From Natronospira proteinivora (lineage in GTDB: Bacteria > Pseudomonadota > Gammaproteobacteria > Natronospirales > Natronospiraceae), in the NCBI RefSeq assembly GCF_024170465.1, contig NZ_JALJYF010000001.1:1240001-1304000 (forward strand): a stretch of 64,000 bases of DNA. Reading direction: 5' to 3'. Numbering within the stretch: the stretch's first letter is position 1; every line of letters begins with the position of its first letter. The translations under genes and the position numbers were made by a program. Below are positions 61,629 to 64,000 of the stretch, one piece after another. Under the pieces are notes generated by a model. The model saw only the letters and a list, made by a program, of their open reading frames with translations. It did no database searches and was not told the DNA's origin.

Positions 61629-63083
61629 TCAGTTTCCTCCCGAAGTCATGGCGGTATAACGTCGCCACAGGCAGATGGCGGCATAGGCCCGCCATGGTCG
61701 CCAGTCTTCCGCGCGACGCCTTAGGCGGGCCGGCGTCATGCGCTCGCCCTCTTCGGCCCCGCGCAGCAGGCCCAGATCCGCCGCCGGAAAGGCATCGGGA
61801 TCATGACCACTGCGCATGCCGATGTACTGCGCTGTCCAGTCGCCGATGCCGGGCAAGGCCACCAGACGCGACGCCACGTCCGGGCGGCTGAAATCAATGC
61901 GACCGTCCGCGACTTCCTGGGCCAGACGGCGGATGGCTTCGGCGCGGGTGCCGACCACGCCCAGGGACTCCAGCCGCGCGTCGGCCAGGCAGGCGGGCAC
62001 CGGGAACAGGCGATCCGGCTCTTGCGCCGGGGCATCGTCCAGTGCTTCGCCGAACTCGGCAACCAGGCGGCTGGCCAGGGTTCTCGCCGCCGCCACCGAG
62101 ATCTGCTGCCCCAGAATCGCCCGCACCGCAATCTCGAACGGATCCCAGGCGCCGGGCACGCGGATGCCCGCATGCCTTTTCATCACCGGGCTCAGCAGGG
62201 GATCGCGGCCCAGCACCGAGGCCACGGCCAGCAAGTCCGCATCAAGATCGAACATTCGGCGAACGCGGGTGACCAATTCGGGCAACAGGCGAATATCCGG
62301 TATGCGGGCATGAAGTTCCAGGGCATGGCCGTCACCACCGGCCGGGGCGACGCTAAACCCGCCGACCTGGCCATCGAGTCGGAAGCTGCGTCGGTAGCAA
62401 CCGTCGGCCACGGATTCAACGCCGGGAATCGCCCGCCCGGCAAAGAAATCCAGCAGCCCCGCCCAGTCGAAGGGCGGGCGGTAGCCTAGACGCAGGCGGA
62501 TCGACTCGTGCCCCCCGGCTACGGCACGATGCCGACGCAGGGCGCCGGGGGTGCGCTGCCAAGTCGCCTTCACCACGCTGTTGAAACGACGCAGGCTGCC
62601 GAAACCGGAAGCGTAGGCGATCTCCGCAATCGACAGTGTGCTTTCATCAAGCAGGTGCTTGGCGAACAGCAGACGACGGGTGTGCGCCACCCGATGCGGG
62701 CTAGCACCGACATGCTGCTCGAACAGGCGCGTCAGGTGACGCGGGGTCACCTGTAACTCGGCGGCCAGATCAGCGACCGTGCCATCATCCAGATAACCGT
62801 CGTCGATCCGCTTGAGGGCATGACGCACCAGCGCCGGGCCGGAGGTCGCCATCCTGTTGCCGGGGGCCAGCTCCGGCAGACAGCGCAGACAAGGCCGGAA
62901 ACCAGCGGCCAGGGCCGCGGCAGCCGTGGAATAGAAACGCACATTCTTTGCAAGCGGCGGCTGCACCGGGCAGGTGGGACGGCAAAACACGCGGGTAGTC
63001 ACGACGGCGATGAAGAAACGCCCGTCGAAACGAGCATCCCGCGACTGGCGCGCACGTTCACAAATGGCGGCGGAGAGTTTCAT
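61629..63083 (-). CDS. Ada-AraC-AlkA fusion: methyl-sensing regulator and 3-methyladenine glycosylase
   Basis: Protein of 484 residues. The N-terminal Ada-like zinc domain has four cysteines (CRPTCPVQPP and RPCLRCLPE). An AraC-type DNA-binding domain follows (about 85-185), and then an AlkA-like HhH glycosylase with LPGIGDWTAQYIGMR and a catalytic aspartate in FPAADLGLLR. Thus methyl-phosphotriester sensing, transcription activation and base excision are joined. The ATG at 63083 begins MKLSAAICERARQSRDARFDGRFF, typical for this class. It is followed at once by ogt. Autoregulation is expected from the Ada paradigm. Confidence 0.94.
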   Translation of the reverse strand: MKLSAAICERARQSRDARFDGRFFIAVVTTRVFCRPTCPVQPPLAKNVRFYSTAAAALAAGFRPCLRCLPELAPGNRMATSGPALVRHALKRIDDGYLDDGTVADLAAELQVTPRHLTRLFEQHVGASPHRVAHTRRLLFAKHLLDESTLSIAEIAYASGFGSLRRFNSVVKATWQRTPGALRRHRAVAGGHESIRLRLGYRPPFDWAGLLDFFAGRAIPGVESVADGCYRRSFRLDGQVGGFSVAPAGGDGHALELHARIPDIRLLPELVTRVRRMFDLDADLLAVASVLGRDPLLSPVMKRHAGIRVPGAWDPFEIAVRAILGQQISVAAARTLASRLVAEFGEALDDAPAQEPDRLFPVPACLADARLESLGVVGTRAEAIRRLAQEVADGRIDFSRPDVASRLVALPGIGDWTAQYIGMRSGHDPDAFPAADLGLLRGAEEGERMTPARLRRRAEDWRPWRAYAAICLWRRYTAMTSGGN

Positions 63084-63204
63084 GGCAAGACAATAACCTG
63101 CCACCGCCGTATTGTCTCGCCGGATTCGGACATCACCCCTTGCCCAGTGAAGAATTCAGAAACAATGCCTCGCAAGTCCAGTCTGGGCGCGTATCCCGGC
63201 CTCT

Positions 63205-63597
63205 TCATCTCCGATCTGCCTTCCATGCGTCCGAAACCAACCGCCCTATTTCCGGCTTGTCTACCACTAGAATCAATTGCTTGTCATGGTCACTGTAAAG
63301 CACTTCGATATTTGCCCCGGCATCGGCCATGCGACGGGTGATCAGACCCAGCTGCCCAGGGATCGTCTGGTCGAGTCTCTGGACGAGGACTTCGCGATCA
63401 GCAAGAACCCTGACTCCCGCTTCCTCCAAGGCGTGGCGTGCCTTGGCCGCATCTTCCACCAGGAAATGGCCGATTCCGCGACCATCCACCGTCCAGGCGC
63501 CGCCGCCTTCCACACTGACGCCGGTACGGCCCAACGCTTCACCCACATCGGCAAGTGCTCCGGGCCGGTCCTCCAACTCCACGGTCAGGTCTCTCAT
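63205..63597 (-). CDS. ACT-domain protein
   Basis: Cytoplasmic protein of 130 residues with tandem ACT-type beta-alpha-beta folds: MRDLTVELEDRPGALADVGEALG at the start, and LVQRLDQTIPGQLGLITRRMADAGANIEVLYSDHDKQLIL later. Such proteins bind amino acids and modulate enzymes or regulators. It overlaps the upstream OsmC gene by 4 bp and is probably co-translated with it. No enzyme is fused to it. The ligand is unknown. Confidence 0.85.
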   Translation of the reverse strand: MRDLTVELEDRPGALADVGEALGRTGVSVEGGGAWTVDGRGIGHFLVEDAAKARHALEEAGVRVLADREVLVQRLDQTIPGQLGLITRRMADAGANIEVLYSDHDKQLILVVDKPEIGRLVSDAWKADRR

Positions 63598-64000
63598 GAT
63601 CTAGCGCCCCCTTCCAATACAGTCGAGGGCTGGACACGGATACCGGCCTCGTGGGCAATGGGAACACTGCAGGAGTTGGCGATAAAACAACGTTTGTGAG
63701 CCGTTTCGTGTAGTCGCAATGCTTTTTTCCGGTCTTCTTCGCGCGTAATCGTGACGACCGGGTGCAACACAACAGCTTCGAAATACCCGCCGCCGGCGGC
63801 CAACTTCAATGTTCCATCTGCTTCGTCCTCGTAAGCCGTTACAACGATGCGGTGCTTGGCACACAGTGCGAGGTACGACAACATGTGACAGCCGGAGACC
63901 GCGGCCAGGAAATGATCCTCCGGGTCGTGTCTGGACGGATCGCCCCGGAACGCCGTGCCAGCGGAGCTTTCCATGTCTGGCTTGCCCGCTATCTTCACCC
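63594..64000 (-). CDS. OsmC-family protein (5' end outside the window)
   Basis: Peroxide-reducing or thiol-handling OsmC-like protein, with about 135 residues visible. The frame runs through the right edge, so its start is missing. The visible sequence contains the family's two cysteines (AVSGCHMLSYLALC and FIANSCSVP) and the context RGDPSRHDPEDHFLAAVSG, typical of OsmC/Ohr-related proteins near DNA ends. It overlaps the ACT-domain gene by 4 bp. Subfamily (OsmC versus Ohr or YhfA-type) cannot be settled from this part. Confidence 0.85.
   Translation of the reverse strand, partial: VKIAGKPDMESSAGTAFRGDPSRHDPEDHFLAAVSGCHMLSYLALCAKHRIVVTAYEDEADGTLKLAAGGGYFEAVVLHPVVTITREEDRKKALRLHETAHKRCFIANSCSVPIAHEAGIRVQPSTVLEGGARS

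Noticed and set aside
1-64000. tRNA genes, rRNA genes and CRISPR arrays
   Set aside because: Searched by eye for TPsiC-arm and direct-repeat patterns; the few GTTCGAA words are inside coding regions, and no spacer-repeat array is present.

Overview
This window comes from a gammaproteobacterial chromosome. The protein families, acidic proteins and REP-type palindromes suggest a halophilic or haloalkaliphilic Ectothiorhodospiraceae-like bacterium, but this placement is an inference. No rRNA, tRNA, CRISPR array, complete IS element or prophage was seen.

Region 1 (1-11,800) is a respiratory nitrate reduction island: the end of narK, narGHJI, a parvulin isomerase, a small unknown protein, and the molybdenum-cofactor genes moeA and moaB. 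Three REP-type palindromes, each preceded by a short purine-rich tandem repeat, punctuate its distal part. Region 2 (11,825-17,858) holds a DMT exporter divergent from a GcvA-like LysR regulator, an orphan ABC substrate-binding protein, a membrane alpha/beta-hydrolase and a PAS-GGDEF diguanylate cyclase. Region 3 (17,933-22,775) is an unusual cluster: a VWA-like lipoprotein and a coiled-coil membrane protein divergent from a response regulator and an atypical histidine kinase.

Region 4 (22,823-33,300) contains a TonB receptor with an AztD-like beta-propeller, a second diguanylate cyclase, a DsbG-like thioredoxin, a MoxR/VWA pair, and a DUF1826 gene. The TonB receptor and DUF1826 genes carry similar Zur-like operators about 31 bp upstream of their starts, suggesting one zinc-responsive regulon. 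Region 5 (33,299-43,933) looks like a 3-hydroxybutyrate (oligomer) utilisation locus: oligomer hydrolase lipoprotein, 3-hydroxybutyrate dehydrogenase, CrbR/CrbS-like two-component system, TonB receptor and GntP permease. Its two divergent promoter regions share a TGTAC-N4-GTACA-like palindrome.

Region 6 (44,260-49,719) has lipoproteins, a spermidine-synthase-like protein, an ECF sigma/anti-sigma pair and envelope-stress-type small proteins, including a 57-residue DUF1328 protein. Region 7 (50,238-56,511) is a minimal archaic (Csu-like) chaperone-usher pilus operon. Its long leader contains a clear c-di-GMP-I (GEMM-I) riboswitch, which would tie pilus expression to cyclic di-GMP, the product of the two diguanylate cyclases. 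Region 8 (56,630-64,000) holds a decayed DUF1611/alanine-racemase remnant, two small secreted unknowns, an ABC-F ATPase, an Ada-AraC-AlkA fusion with Ogt, an ACT-domain protein and a partial OsmC protein.
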